This document shows positions 6,894 to 15,105 of a DNA stretch of 18,346 bases, in pieces. Origin of the DNA: an uncultured Opitutia bacterium (GTDB lineage Bacteria; Verrucomicrobiota; Verrucomicrobiae; Opitutales; MB11C04). Position 1 is the stretch's first letter, and each line of letters begins with the position of its first letter. The stretch spans positions 1-18,346 of the forward strand of contig CAJWWH010000025.1 of the NCBI GenBank assembly GCA_913048545.1. The letters are read 5' to 3'. Position numbers and translations under genes: made by a program. The notes beneath the pieces were generated by a model. It saw nothing but the letters and a program-made list of their open reading frames with translations. It made no database searches and was not told the DNA's origin.

Positions 6894-8762
6894 ATGTTAA
6901 CCAAAAACTTTTTAATAGCTTACATTAACCTGAATATATTCCTCTCTGCTTTTGCTCAATCTGATAAGAAAAGTAATCAGAAAAAACAAGGTACAGGTAC
7001 CCTGCTTGAATTCTCTGTAATAGAACAAAAAACGGCAAACTTGCGCCCGGTAACTACCTACGAATCCGCAATTTCTAACCTGGACTTTGATCCACGGGTT
7101 GATATGCAAAGCCGAAATATGGCTGAGGCACAGGGTGATCTTAGTATTCGTGGAGGCACTTTTGAAAATACAGGTATACGAGTGGGAAGCGCATCCCTAC
7201 TCGACCCCCAGACTGGGCACTACACCACGGAATTACCTATAGCCCCGGAAATGCTAACTGAACCTGAAATTCTCACAGGTGCTGCCAATGCACTGCATGG
7301 GTTTAACAGTAATGTGGGCACGGTTTCTTACAAATGGAGCGAAATAACTAAAAGGGGAAGTGCCACAATTGGGAGCGGAGATCATAATTTAAACTTTCAA
7401 CGCCTACACAATGCATGGACTGGGCCCTACCAAGGTTCCACAGAATGGACATGGGGAGCAGAAACCGAAATTTCCCGATCAGAAAGTGACGGGACTATAG
7501 CCTATGGAGATCATAACTTTGACCGTACAACGGGACGCATTCAACTCCTTGGTCCTGACTCTCAGACCGATTTTTTTGCTGGTTATCAATCTAAGTTTTT
7601 TGGTTGGCCTGAAATGTACGCCGCACCTTATGGATCAAACGAAACTGAATACATTAAAACAAGACTGGTCCTTTTAAATCATCAGCAGTCCTATGGAAAT
7701 CGAAGTCATTGGGAAGCTACCGTATACCACAGAAGAAATAGTGACCATTACATTTATAACCGGTTCTCTCCCAACAATAACTTTATTCACGAAACGAAAG
7801 TGGCTTCACTCGCACTATCTGGATTACACGAAATAGATGAAGATAGGGCAGTCAACTACGCAGGACAATTTTCTAGGGACGAAATTCGCTCTACAAAACT
7901 AGAGAATTCTTTTACGGACCGTAGTTATTACAAGGTTAGTATAGTCCCCGAGTACACCCTCTCTTTGGATAATCAGGAAGAACTCATCTTTAAATTCGGG
8001 GCTTCCCTTGATGACACAAACCGGGATAATTCAAAGGTGTCTCCTGTTGCTGAAATCAGTTGGAAAAAAACAGATAAACACGGACGTTTCGAACATGCAT
8101 ATGTTTCTTATACTCAATCGACAAAGGTTTTGGGATACGGTGCAATTGGAGGAAGCCCGTCCGGACTATTTGCAAGTGATCCCGATTTACTTCGCGAAAT
8201 ATCAAAAAATATTGAATTGGGATATACTCTAAAGGAAGCAGACTGGCATATGAGAGGAGCCCTTTTTTACAGATGGGACAATAACTTGGTTGACTGGACA
8301 TATGATAGTAATAATACCAACGCCCGCTCAGCTAAAAATGTTGATATTGAAACCGTAGGGATCGAAATTATTACATCACGCACATGGAATAAATTACAAA
8401 CTATCGCCAGTTACAGCTACCTGCATAAAGACGAGGATTACAGAGATGCAACTATCGATGGTAGCTTTTACGCTCTTAACTTCCCTGAACACCGTGCCAC
8501 CCTTGGCTTTATTTGGAACCCCAATGATCTTTTGGAAATTCGCATCGATAACGAATGGCGCGAACAACAAGCTAACCCATTACGGGAAGGTCCATCAAAC
8601 AGCCTAAACAGTCATTTGGCGGCTAGTTATTATCCTGCCCAGTTAAATGACCTCGAGGTTTTTGTTGCTTTTGACAAACCATGGGATGAAGAATTTCAGG
8701 ATATTCCTGGAACACTCGGACGGGGGGATCAGTTCTCAATAGGTGCTACCTATAGTTGGTAA
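6894..8762 (+). CDS. TonB-dependent outer membrane receptor
   Basis: The product is a gated beta-barrel for active uptake of a scarce nutrient. The 622-residue protein starts with a signal peptide (about 1-22, cleavage after AFAQ). A possible TonB-box-like stretch (LLEFSVIEQK, about 37-46) precedes the plug domain. The plug is recognised from GDLSIRGGTFENTG (81-94), SLLDPQTGHYTTELPI (101-116) and ILTGAANALHGFNSNVGTV (126-144). The remaining 470 or so residues are alternating beta strands with aromatic girdles, and the protein ends in YSW, the usual C-terminal aromatic of outer-membrane barrels. The length is at the compact end, near BtuB. The DPQTGH plug motif is familiar from Bacteroidota-like receptors. 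The substrate is unknown. It is followed after 42 nt by an EamA permease gene in the same direction, probably an operon. No Shine-Dalgarno is seen. Confidence 0.9.
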   Translation: MLTKNFLIAYINLNIFLSAFAQSDKKSNQKKQGTGTLLEFSVIEQKTANLRPVTTYESAISNLDFDPRVDMQSRNMAEAQGDLSIRGGTFENTGIRVGSASLLDPQTGHYTTELPIAPEMLTEPEILTGAANALHGFNSNVGTVSYKWSEITKRGSATIGSGDHNLNFQRLHNAWTGPYQGSTEWTWGAETEISRSESDGTIAYGDHNFDRTTGRIQLLGPDSQTDFFAGYQSKFFGWPEMYAAPYGSNETEYIKTRLVLLNHQQSYGNRSHWEATVYHRRNSDHYIYNRFSPNNNFIHETKVASLALSGLHEIDEDRAVNYAGQFSRDEIRSTKLENSFTDRSYYKVSIVPEYTLSLDNQEELIFKFGASLDDTNRDNSKVSPVAEISWKKTDKHGRFEHAYVSYTQSTKVLGYGAIGGSPSGLFASDPDLLREISKNIELGYTLKEADWHMRGALFYRWDNNLVDWTYDSNNTNARSAKNVDIETVGIEIITSRTWNKLQTIASYSYLHKDEDYRDATIDGSFYALNFPEHRATLGFIWNPNDLLEIRIDNEWREQQANPLREGPSNSLNSHLAASYYPAQLNDLEVFVAFDKPWDEEFQDIPGTLGRGDQFSIGATYSW

Positions 8763-8804
8763 GTGCATAGCTTTTGACTTGGTGAAGCTTAATTAATCTT
8801 CGTC

Positions 8805-9674
8805 ATGATCTACTTAACAATTGTATCTCTTATCTGGGCTTTTTCCTTCGGTCTGATAGGAAATGCATTAACTGGGGTTGACTCGTTTTTGATTGCGACA
8901 ATTCGATTGGGTTGTGCGTCACTCCTCTTTATTCCAATGCTCAAGGTCAATGAGATTTCTGTCCGTGACCGCGTTCGCCTTCTTTTCTACGGAGCAGTCC
9001 AGTTTGGTTTAATGTACAGTTTATATATGCGTGCATTTCACTATATTCCATCCCATCTAGTGGCTATCTTTTCGATTTTAACCCCGGTTTATCTCGTACT
9101 GATTAACGATATTCGTCAGCGGAAGTTTTCCAGGCATTATCTACTCGTAGCAATTTTATCGGTTGTAGGAGCAGGCATCATTAAAGCAAAGGCAGTACCA
9201 AGTGGTGATATCTGGATCGGATTTATTTTGATGCAGGGTGCTGGACTTGCATTTGCATTTGGGCAGGTGGCATACCGAGACTGGAAGTATAACAACCAAC
9301 AAATTAATGACCGTAATGTATTTTCACTTTTGACAATTGGAGGTACTTTATGCACTGCGTGCTTTTCTACTTTTTTTACGGATTGGGGCAGATTGGAAAT
9401 TAATTCAGATCAATGGAAATCAATTCTCTACCTTGGATTCGTGGCATCCGGTATTGGTTTCTTTTTATGGAACAAAGGAGCAACGCTTTCCAATCCCGGA
9501 ACCTTGGCAGCTTTTAACAATGCAGTTGTTCCCTTGGCGGTGATTTGCTCATTGTTTCTCTTTGGAGAGATCAGAAACATTGAAGATGGAGCCCTTTTAA
9601 AATTAGCGACAGGGGCAATTTTCATCTTTGGTGCCGTTGTCATAGCCCAATTTTCAAGTAAGGTGAAAAACTAA
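8805..9674 (+). CDS. EamA/DMT family permease
   Basis: This 289-residue integral membrane protein has about ten hydrophobic segments in two EamA-type repeats. The first repeat starts with IWAFSFGLIGNAL; the second, after about residue 140, contains GFILMQGAGLAFAFGQVAYR and later GFVASGIGFFLWNKGATL with AAFNNAVVPLAVICSLFLFGE, typical of the second EamA half. It is a secondary inner-membrane transporter whose substrate cannot be read from sequence; relatives move amino acids, metabolites or vitamins, in or out. Because it follows the TonB receptor gene after 42 nt, I infer that it may carry the same ligand or a breakdown product across the inner membrane. The downstream gene is convergent. Confidence 0.88.
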   Translation: MIYLTIVSLIWAFSFGLIGNALTGVDSFLIATIRLGCASLLFIPMLKVNEISVRDRVRLLFYGAVQFGLMYSLYMRAFHYIPSHLVAIFSILTPVYLVLINDIRQRKFSRHYLLVAILSVVGAGIIKAKAVPSGDIWIGFILMQGAGLAFAFGQVAYRDWKYNNQQINDRNVFSLLTIGGTLCTACFSTFFTDWGRLEINSDQWKSILYLGFVASGIGFFLWNKGATLSNPGTLAAFNNAVVPLAVICSLFLFGEIRNIEDGALLKLATGAIFIFGAVVIAQFSSKVKN

Positions 9675-9747
9675 AGACTTTTTAAATCACGAAGATTCAA
9701 ACTGAAAATTTGATATCTTGAAATTTGAGTGGGAAGGCCGTGAAGGG

Positions 9748-11160
9748 TCAGGCGGTGAATAACAAATAAGCAACCCCAAGGGCAAGCTGTACAATCGCAT
9801 ATGGAATGGCCACTTTCACAAAACCGGCAAAGGATAGTTTCAATCCGTACTTATGAATAATGGTTACTGAAACCAAAGTGGATGCAGATCCAATCGGGGT
9901 AATATTGCCACCTAAGTTTGAACCAAAAATTACCGCCCACCAATAAGGACTGTCTGGATTGGAAGCCATTTCAGGTATCCCTCCGAGTATTTTAGCCAAC
10001 ATTGCAGCCAGAGGAATATTATCCGTAACCGAACTGGCAGCGGCCGAGGCGACAAGTAAAGCAGCCGGACCTGCAGAATCACCCAGCCCAAGAATAGGCA
10101 TAAGCCAGTCGCCAATGAGATTAAGTACACGGGCATGTTCCATAACATTGATTACCGCAAAGAGGCAGACAAAGAAGAAAAGTAAGTCCCAATCGATCGC
10201 CTTATAAAAACGGTCCGCCACGGATTTATATCGAACAAGCATGATACCCGCAAAAGAAAGAGCCACAAAGCCAAGACCGAGCTCGTTGACCACAGGTAAT
10301 TGTGAGGTCATGGCCACAGTCCCAATAAATACAAAAGTCATAATTGCACCGAACCGGAAAAATCCGGGCGACTCAATTCCTTCATTCTCATCAAACCCGG
10401 ACACCAGTTTCTTGGCGGATATTTTTTCTTCCTCCGTTGTAAGAAAACCAATTTTGAAAAGTTTGGAACCCATCCAAAGAGTGACCACTGTGGCAATTAC
10501 CACATAAGGGGCTGCTTTAACAAAGAAATCAACAAATTCAATTCCCGCCGTCTTGCCCACGATAATATTGGGCACCGACGAAATAAGGGTAAGTAAACCT
10601 CCCACATTAGTGAGCAGACCTTCGACTAATAGAAAACCAAGAAGCTTATCCGATTGATTTAACTTCTTAAGCGAAACTCCGGTAAGCGAACCGACAATAA
10701 TCATCGCAGTCACATTGTTCAACACAGCTGAGAAAATCACTGTCATCACACCGTATAAAACCAGTAGGCGAAGTGGATCACCCTTAGATAATTTGGTCAA
10801 CTTAACCGCCACCCAGGTGAATAGCCCAGACTTGCTGGTCACATCCACAAATAGGGATGAACCCAGAATAATCGCAATCACTTCCCAATCCACTCCGGGA
10901 ATGTAAACCGGCATCGAAATCTTATGACCTCCAATCATAAGACTGCCCACATCCTCAAAAGGAAGAAGGTGAAACCAGGCACCAAGGAAAAGGGCAATGA
11001 TTGAAAAAATTCCAACAATCACAGATTTTTTGGCATGAATTTTTTCTTCCAATGCCAGGCATAAGATCATACAGACCAGAACACCAAAAAATAAGTAGGT
11101 AACACTTGGACTGACCGAATGGGCAGAGGCGGAGGCAATAATTTCAGACATTATATTCAT
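9748..11160 (-). CDS. ArsB/NhaD-type ion transporter (SLC13/CitMHS superfamily), putative Na+/H+ antiporter
   Basis: The 470-residue polytopic inner-membrane protein has roughly 11-12 hydrophobic segments in two related halves. Each half carries the re-entrant Asn/Ser-rich motif of the ion-transporter superfamily: VLNNVTAMIIVGSLTG in the first, and AASSVTDNIPLAAM plus FGSNLGGNITPIGSASTLVS in the second. A charged cytoplasmic loop with EEEKISAKK separates them. The overall pattern fits NhaD/ArsB-like permeases; Na+/H+ exchange is the best guess, but arsenite, citrate or another anion cannot be excluded. The ATG overlaps the stop of the Usp-like gene (ATGA, 11157-11160), so the two are translationally coupled. 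A second in-frame ATG lies at 11151. Confidence 0.88.
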   Translation of the reverse strand: MNIMSEIIASASAHSVSPSVTYLFFGVLVCMILCLALEEKIHAKKSVIVGIFSIIALFLGAWFHLLPFEDVGSLMIGGHKISMPVYIPGVDWEVIAIILGSSLFVDVTSKSGLFTWVAVKLTKLSKGDPLRLLVLYGVMTVIFSAVLNNVTAMIIVGSLTGVSLKKLNQSDKLLGFLLVEGLLTNVGGLLTLISSVPNIIVGKTAGIEFVDFFVKAAPYVVIATVVTLWMGSKLFKIGFLTTEEEKISAKKLVSGFDENEGIESPGFFRFGAIMTFVFIGTVAMTSQLPVVNELGLGFVALSFAGIMLVRYKSVADRFYKAIDWDLLFFFVCLFAVINVMEHARVLNLIGDWLMPILGLGDSAGPAALLVASAAASSVTDNIPLAAMLAKILGGIPEMASNPDSPYWWAVIFGSNLGGNITPIGSASTLVSVTIIHKYGLKLSFAGFVKVAIPYAIVQLALGVAYLLFTA

Positions 11161-12017
11161 AATAATAAAATAGGCACCGCTCTAAGTTCTACCGCAAGAG
11201 GATGGGCCATACCGTGCATTGCCAACTGATCATCCTCCTTGGCATGCATAACTAAAAGATCAACCTGTCCCTCTTCAATAAGTTTTCGATAATCCTCCAA
11301 ACGGGATCCCAACTGAGCCATACACTCCACTGAAATATCAAGACCGGCCTGCTTCAGGCCTTCCCGTGCAGACTCGGAAAAATCTTTCGCATCATTGAGC
11401 AACCGGGCAAGAAGTGTTTCCCGGGCCACATCTGAATCAATATCAGGAATTTTTTCAATCGCATCAAGATAACGGTCAAGAGTAACCTTATCTTCAATAT
11501 GGCTGAGTAAAAGCTTGCCCCCTTTTGGAGTGAAAGCAGATGCATACTTAATCAGAGTACCCTCTCCACACATATGACCTGATACTGCCATTACATTTTC
11601 AGGAGACTTGCTTAGGAATTCGGATGCATCATCCCGGTCTGGGTGAGGCAGCACAAGTACAGGCGTTGTGGTTACCTGGGTAAGAACATCCAAATGCTCT
11701 CCCAGGCTGTAAGGCCAGCGCCATGATTCACTCCTCAGGTTTCGATAGGTGATAAGTATGTCCGGGCGGTGTTCTTCGACTTTTCCCAATAAGTCTTTCA
11801 CGGTTTGAAATTCATTTTTGGAAAGAACCTCCCAGTTTGCTTCATTGGGTAGAAGTGTCTTTTCAAAATACTGACGTACCGAGTTTAAATACAACGCACC
11901 ATCGGACTCTTCCATATCGGTAACCAGCAAAACTTTCCCAAAGGAAGGATTTTCATGCAGGTAAGTCGTTTTGGCAGCCGCCTTAAAAACGCTTTCAAAT
12001 TGATCAACTGTGCTCAT
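11157..12017 (-). CDS. Universal stress protein (UspA)-like tandem-domain protein
   Basis: This soluble protein of 286 residues can be read as two degenerate UspA-type alpha/beta halves. The first half (about 28-125) has GKVLLVTDMEESDGALYLNS, DILITYRN and TTPVLVLP. The second (about 138-286) has ENVMAVSGHMCGEG, LLLSHIED and ends DLLVMHAKEDDQLAMHGMAHPLAVELRAVPILLL-like, given here only as landmarks VDLLVMHAKEDD and RAVPILLL. The usual G-x2-G-x9-G-(S/T) ATP-binding pattern is not apparent in either half; the second has MHAKEDDQLAMHGMAH at that place. It may therefore be a non-ATP-binding Usp-type regulatory subunit. It shares a 4-bp overlap with the transporter gene, suggesting that it modulates that transporter. 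It has its own promoter-like sequence upstream. Confidence 0.78.
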   Translation of the reverse strand: MSTVDQFESVFKAAAKTTYLHENPSFGKVLLVTDMEESDGALYLNSVRQYFEKTLLPNEANWEVLSKNEFQTVKDLLGKVEEHRPDILITYRNLRSESWRWPYSLGEHLDVLTQVTTTPVLVLPHPDRDDASEFLSKSPENVMAVSGHMCGEGTLIKYASAFTPKGGKLLLSHIEDKVTLDRYLDAIEKIPDIDSDVARETLLARLLNDAKDFSESAREGLKQAGLDISVECMAQLGSRLEDYRKLIEEGQVDLLVMHAKEDDQLAMHGMAHPLAVELRAVPILLL

Positions 12018-12031
12018 AAATTGTTTGTTTA

Positions 12032-12061
12032 ATTATATAATCGGTAGGATAAAAGTCCTAC
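12032..12061 (-). promoter_or_regulatory. Promoter with perfect -10 box and overlapping dyad for the usp-transporter pair
   Basis: On the minus strand a perfect TATAAT lies at 12037-12032, about 15 bp before the Usp-like start, which implies a very short leader. Immediately upstream, GTAGGA-N6-TCCTAC (12044-12061) is a perfect 6-bp dyad covering the place of the -35 box, where no good TTGACA match exists. The dyad is best read as an activator or repressor site. A terminator for the upstream LacI gene is less likely because no T-run follows it on the minus strand. Confidence 0.4.
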
Positions 12062-12081
12062 AACTTAAGATTAAAATATAA

Positions 12082-13128
12082 TTAGGCACCAATCAGGTTT
12101 GCTTCAACCCGAAACGCATTCCCCTTCCATTTCTGCTTTGTCAATGTGGCCAAAAGTTCATTGATCATTCGCTGTATAGGCACTTCAATAGTAGGCAGGT
12201 TATGCTTAAAATAGGGAAGGGAATTAATTTTATCAAATCCAAGCAGGTTAATATCTTGGGGGATTGTTAATCCTGCATCATCTAAAACAGCGGCCATCCC
12301 CTGGGCAATCCGGTCAGAAGATGTCAGAATAAAATCATACCGGTGCTCCTGAATCCGAGTAAGAAGGAGGTGCGCGAGTTTTTCTCCAATCAAAAAGGGA
12401 TTTTGACCCAATTTATCACTTTGCGGATTGGGATAAGTATCCAATCGTTCAAACCCTTCGCAAATTCTACTCATTTGTGTGCCTGCCTTAAAGAGGGAAA
12501 AAATCTTATCGTCCACCAGGATTTTTGTTTTCTTACCATTAGCTACGCCTTTAAAAAATTGAGTGTATGCTTTCTCCTTGGAAAAACCGATTAATTGAGA
12601 ACCCCCGCGAATCAGTTCCTGTTCGAGTGACTCTTCATGAATTCCAAACGGAAAGTTATAAATAATACTGGGTACCACCCGTAATAATTTAAGAATGGAT
12701 GGATTTTTTAAATCAACCTCACAAAAATTTCGGGTCATTGGACTGAGCAGTACAATTAAACTCTCCACCCGTTGGCCCATTAAATTACGTAATCCTTCAG
12801 CTAGTCCCCCTTCTGCACTAATGTGCATTTCCACAGGAATCCCCTGATCAAGGAAGTGATGATTGAGTTTTTCAATCGCGGTCAAAATATGAGAATATAA
12901 TGGACCATGGCAGAGAAGCCCCACTTTATTTCGACTGTCTTTTTTAAGGGATGTCGCAGTTCGGTCAGGAACAAAACCAAGGTCGTCCATTGCTTTCTTA
13001 ATCCGCTCATAGGTGGCCTGCGAAATTCTCTTCTCCTTCCATTTTTCATTAATAATGGCAGAAATAACCTGTCGGGAAGTACCTGTTTTTTCTGCAAGTT
13101 CAGCAGTGGAATAATACTTCGCCTTCAT
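12082..13128 (-). CDS. LacI-family transcriptional regulator
   Basis: This 348-residue DNA-binding regulator has an N-terminal helix-turn-helix, YSTAELAEKTGTSRQVISAI (about 5-24), a somewhat extended NEKWKEKRIS segment, YERIKKAMDDLGFVPDRTATSL leading to the hinge, and then a periplasmic-binding-protein-like effector domain from KVGLLCHG onward. Its C-terminal part contains FILTSSDRIAQGMAAVLDDAG and INLLGFDKI, hallmarks of the family (D-x-x-A-x-G and GFD). I chose ATG 13128; a longer in-frame start at 13272 would overlap the SDR gene and add 48 residues unlike the family. It is the last gene of the five-gene sugar-acid operon, 25 nt after the SDR, so it probably controls that operon in response to a uronate or KDG-type effector. 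ExuR of Bacillus subtilis is a functional analogue. Confidence 0.9.
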   Translation of the reverse strand: MKAKYYSTAELAEKTGTSRQVISAIINEKWKEKRISQATYERIKKAMDDLGFVPDRTATSLKKDSRNKVGLLCHGPLYSHILTAIEKLNHHFLDQGIPVEMHISAEGGLAEGLRNLMGQRVESLIVLLSPMTRNFCEVDLKNPSILKLLRVVPSIIYNFPFGIHEESLEQELIRGGSQLIGFSKEKAYTQFFKGVANGKKTKILVDDKIFSLFKAGTQMSRICEGFERLDTYPNPQSDKLGQNPFLIGEKLAHLLLTRIQEHRYDFILTSSDRIAQGMAAVLDDAGLTIPQDINLLGFDKINSLPYFKHNLPTIEVPIQRMINELLATLTKQKWKGNAFRVEANLIGA

Positions 13129-13153
13129 AATATTTTCTGCATTACAGAATTTC

Positions 13154-13969
13154 CTAAACCCCGCAGAAACTGGAAAATCCACCATCCACAGCAGCCACTG
13201 TTCCAGTAACAAACGAAGCGGCATCAGAAAGAAGATAATGAATGGTTCCATAAATTTCCTCCTGCTCACCAAATCGCCTGAAAGGAGTCTTATTGATCAC
13301 CTGCTGTCCACGCTCGGTGTAAGTGCCATCTTCGTTAAGGAGCAGAGCCCGGTTTTGATTGGAAATAAAGAAACCGGGGGCAACAGCATTAACCCGAACT
13401 CCATCACCATATTTTACTGCCATTTCCGTGGCCATCCAGCGGGTAAAGTTATCAATGGCCGCTTTTGCATTGGAATATCCCAACACCCGGGTTAACGCCT
13501 GCCCCGAAGACATGGATGAAAAATTAATCACAGAACCTGCCCCCTGAGCTTTAAATGCTTTAGCAAAGGTGAGTGTTGGTAAAACCGTGCCCTTCAGGTT
13601 CAGGTCCATCACTTGACTATAGTCATCAATACTCAGGTCAAAAATTTCTTTATCCGGTCCAATCGTTGCACCGGGCATATTCCCGCCCGCCCCGTTAATC
13701 AGCGCATCAATCCGGCCAAACTCATTCATCACTTTCTCATACCCCGCATTCAACCCGTCTTCATCGAGCACATCAGTGATCACCCCAAGGCAATACTCAG
13801 AGATCTTCCCAGCTTCTTCCAAAACAGCATCCACTTTAGCCTGATTCCGCCCAAGGTAGGCAACTTTAGCCCCCTGTTCCTGCAAATACTTTGCGGTTCC
13901 ACCGGCCAGAACACCAGTTGATCCTGTGACTACAAAAACTTTTCCGCTAATGTTAAATAATTCTTTCAT
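13154..13969 (-). CDS. SDR oxidoreductase, D-mannonate oxidoreductase (fructuronate reductase)-like
   Basis: This 271-residue classical short-chain dehydrogenase has the cofactor motif TGSTGVLAGG at 15-24, NGAGG at 92-96, the catalytic Ser near 151-152 and YSNAK (Y165, K169), followed by VNAVAPGFF. The ending VTGTVAAVDGGFSS is the standard SDR C-terminus. The TGSTGVLAG start and the GGNMPGATIGPDKEIFDL insert match the SDR type of D-mannonate oxidoreductase (YjmF/UxuB of Bacillus), which interconverts D-fructuronate and D-mannonate. A related option is reduction of the alginate-derived deoxy-keto-uronate DEH to 2-keto-3-deoxygluconate. The KDG-type kinase gene upstream (20-nt gap) fits either route. 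The exact substrate is inferred from neighbours and motif resemblance. Confidence 0.87.
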   Translation of the reverse strand: MKELFNISGKVFVVTGSTGVLAGGTAKYLQEQGAKVAYLGRNQAKVDAVLEEAGKISEYCLGVITDVLDEDGLNAGYEKVMNEFGRIDALINGAGGNMPGATIGPDKEIFDLSIDDYSQVMDLNLKGTVLPTLTFAKAFKAQGAGSVINFSSMSSGQALTRVLGYSNAKAAIDNFTRWMATEMAVKYGDGVRVNAVAPGFFISNQNRALLLNEDGTYTERGQQVINKTPFRRFGEQEEIYGTIHYLLSDAASFVTGTVAAVDGGFSSFCGV

Positions 13970-13989
13970 ATCAAATAAATAGTAGAGAG

Positions 13990-15087
13990 TTATCGTACCA
14001 CCCGGGCACCGCCGCCGCCTATTACTTTTTCCACATCCGCGACCGTGACCATGGAAGTATCTCCAGGAGTGGTCATTGCAAGGGCTCCGTGTGCGGCACC
14101 ATAATTGACCGCTTTAGCTCCGTCGTGGCCCTGTAAAAATCCATAGATCAACCCGGATGCAAAACTGTCTCCTCCACCCACCCTGTCCATAATCTCAAGA
14201 TCGGCACGATGCTCTGCCTCATAAAATTGGCCGTCCTGCCAACAGATGGCACCCCAATCATTGAGGGTCGCAGTCTTAACCGTTCGTAATGTGGTGGCGG
14301 TGGCTTTAAAATTGGGGAATTCAGTAACCACTTGTGTAATCATTTTTTTAAAACTATCCACTTCGATACTTGAAATCGCTTCATCCACACCTTCAACTTC
14401 AAATCCAAGGCAGGCAGTAAAGTCTTCCTCGTTTCCAATCATCACATCCACATTTCGTGCGATCGCCCGGTTGACCTCCTGGGCTTTTTCAATCCCGCCA
14501 ATTGATTTCCATAGGGAGGGCCGGTAATTTAAATCGTAGGAAACAACTGTTCCGTACTTCTGTGCAGATTGCACTGCCTCAGCGGTTACCTCAGCGGTGG
14601 ATTCGGATAACGCGGAATAGATTCCTCCAGTATGAAACCAGCGAACACCCTGCCTGCCAAACAAATCATCCCAGTCGATATCACCAACTTTAAGCTGTGA
14701 GGCCGCGGTCAACCCGCGATCGGGTACTCCTACTGCTCCCCGTATTCCAAATCCACGTTCCGTAAAATTCAGGCCATTTCTTACCTCGCGACCCAGCCCA
14801 TCATAAGGAACCCATTTGATCAGAGATGTGTCCACTCCACCCTGTAATATAAAATCCTCAATCAACCGTCCAATCTCATTATCAGCAAACGCAGTGACCA
14901 CTCCGGTATCCATACCAAAACACCTTCGAAGACCGCGGGCCACATTGTACTCCCCTCCCCCTTCCCAGGCGGTAAAGTTTCGGGCAGTTCGTATTCTACC
15001 TTCTCCTGGATCGAGGCGAAGCATGATTTCACCAAGGGACACGAGGTCATATTGGCAGTCAGATTTTGATTTAATTTCGAGGCTCAT
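13990..15087 (-). CDS. kdgK: PfkB family sugar kinase, 2-keto-3-deoxygluconate kinase-like
   Basis: The 365-residue ribokinase-fold protein begins with LVSLGEIMLRLDPGEG (about 15-30) and GGGEYNVARGL (43-53), the substrate-binding region of KDG kinases. DLNYRPSLW is at 185-193, NEEDF at 219-223, and the anion hole with catalytic base reads DRVGGGDSFASGL at 301-313 (D307). The reaction would be ATP-dependent phosphorylation of 2-keto-3-deoxy-D-gluconate to KDPG, feeding the Entner-Doudoroff aldolase. It is slightly longer than usual (310-340) owing to an insert around residues 230-270. GGGA lies close upstream of the ATG and the gap to the preceding gene is 18 nt, so it is part of one operon. 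Other keto-sugar-acid substrates are possible. No KDPG aldolase gene is in the window. Confidence 0.87.
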   Translation of the reverse strand: MSLEIKSKSDCQYDLVSLGEIMLRLDPGEGRIRTARNFTAWEGGGEYNVARGLRRCFGMDTGVVTAFADNEIGRLIEDFILQGGVDTSLIKWVPYDGLGREVRNGLNFTERGFGIRGAVGVPDRGLTAASQLKVGDIDWDDLFGRQGVRWFHTGGIYSALSESTAEVTAEAVQSAQKYGTVVSYDLNYRPSLWKSIGGIEKAQEVNRAIARNVDVMIGNEEDFTACLGFEVEGVDEAISSIEVDSFKKMITQVVTEFPNFKATATTLRTVKTATLNDWGAICWQDGQFYEAEHRADLEIMDRVGGGDSFASGLIYGFLQGHDGAKAVNYGAAHGALAMTTPGDTSMVTVADVEKVIGGGGARVVR

Positions 15088-15105
15088 ATTATTCCCTTTT
15101 TTAAA

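Noticed and set aside
9675..9747. Terminator between the permease and antiporter genes
   Set aside because: Only a TCAAA/TTTGA 5-bp AT-rich stem is seen, without a GC-rich arm or a clear T-tract.
12044..12061. Hairpin as rho-independent terminator of the LacI gene
   Set aside because: The stem is only 6 bp and no T-run follows on the minus strand; position at a -35 site favours an operator.
13129..13272. N-terminal extension of the LacI-type regulator to an upstream in-frame ATG
   Set aside because: The added 48 residues overlap the SDR gene and do not fit the family, in which the helix-turn-helix begins within the first 10 residues. ATG 13128 is preferred.
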